Source: JALZDI01 sp035557095 (GTDB lineage: Bacteria > Actinomycetota > Actinomycetes > Propionibacteriales > Nocardioidaceae). From it: DNA of 5,395 nt. Under the pieces are notes generated by a model that saw only the letters and a program-made list of their open reading frames with translations, searched no databases and was not told where the DNA came from. The stretch lies in contig DATMEB010000122.1 in assembly GCA_035557095.1 (NCBI GenBank), forward strand, positions 1-5,395. Direction: 5' to 3'. Position numbers and translations under genes: made by a program. This document shows, piece by piece, positions 5,365 to 5,395 of the stretch. The first letter of the stretch is position 1. Each line of letters begins with the position of its first letter.

Positions 5365-5395
5365 GTGCTGGATCACCTGATCTATGCGACCCCGG
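5365..5395 (+). CDS. 5' end of a second VOC/glyoxalase-like gene, cut by window edge
   Basis: Only ten codons are visible. From GTG they read VLDHLIYATP, with GTG translated as Met in vivo. This closely resembles the first strand of glyoxalase-like proteins (Glyoxalase_3 type, typically beginning LDHLVYATPDL), in which the histidine of LDH is the first-strand residue. GAGGGAG (5354-5360) lies 4 nt before the GTG and supports the start. The gene is divergent from the tandem VOC gene. The assignment rests on a very short sequence. Confidence 0.6.
   Translation, partial: MLDHLIYATP

Overview
The window looks like chromosomal DNA of a high-GC actinobacterium. The sequence is strongly GC-rich with G/C at most third codon positions. 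The two-component pair at the left matches the actinobacterial MacR/MacS type, several starts are GTG, and TANNNT -10 elements sit at leaderless spacing. I cannot name a genus. There is no rRNA, tRNA, insertion sequence or CRISPR array.

Layout, left to right: (1) a small predicted alpha/beta-barrel protein on +, 15-311, which may begin upstream of the window; (2) converging on it, a two-component operon on -, made of a sensor histidine kinase (1041-2216) followed by a NarL/LuxR-type response regulator (379-1044), the two joined by a 4-nt ATGA overlap; (3) a 175-bp divergent intergenic region (2217-2391) with a good leaderless-type -10 for the kinase and an imperfect copy of the MacR-box inverted repeat; (4) on +, an operon of an FAD-linked oxidase (2392-3843) and a four-helix membrane protein (3840-4274), again joined by an ATGA overlap; (5) on -, a tandem-domain VOC/glyoxalase-like protein (4323-5060) with a perfect inverted repeat just upstream; (6) a roughly 300-bp stretch with no convincing gene; (7) the first ten codons of a second VOC/glyoxalase-like gene on +, cut by the window edge at 5395.

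How the genes may work together: the MacRS-type system is transcribed divergently from the oxidase/membrane-protein pair. They share a control region containing a MacR-box-like element, so the simplest hypothesis is that the response regulator controls its own operon and the flavin oxidase operon. MacRS in Streptomyces is known to control membrane-protein genes. The substrate of the oxidase and the role of its membrane partner are unknown; this pair is the least explained part of the window. The two VOC genes at the right form a separate divergent unit and probably have small-molecule binding, detoxification or resistance-like roles that the sequence alone does not settle.
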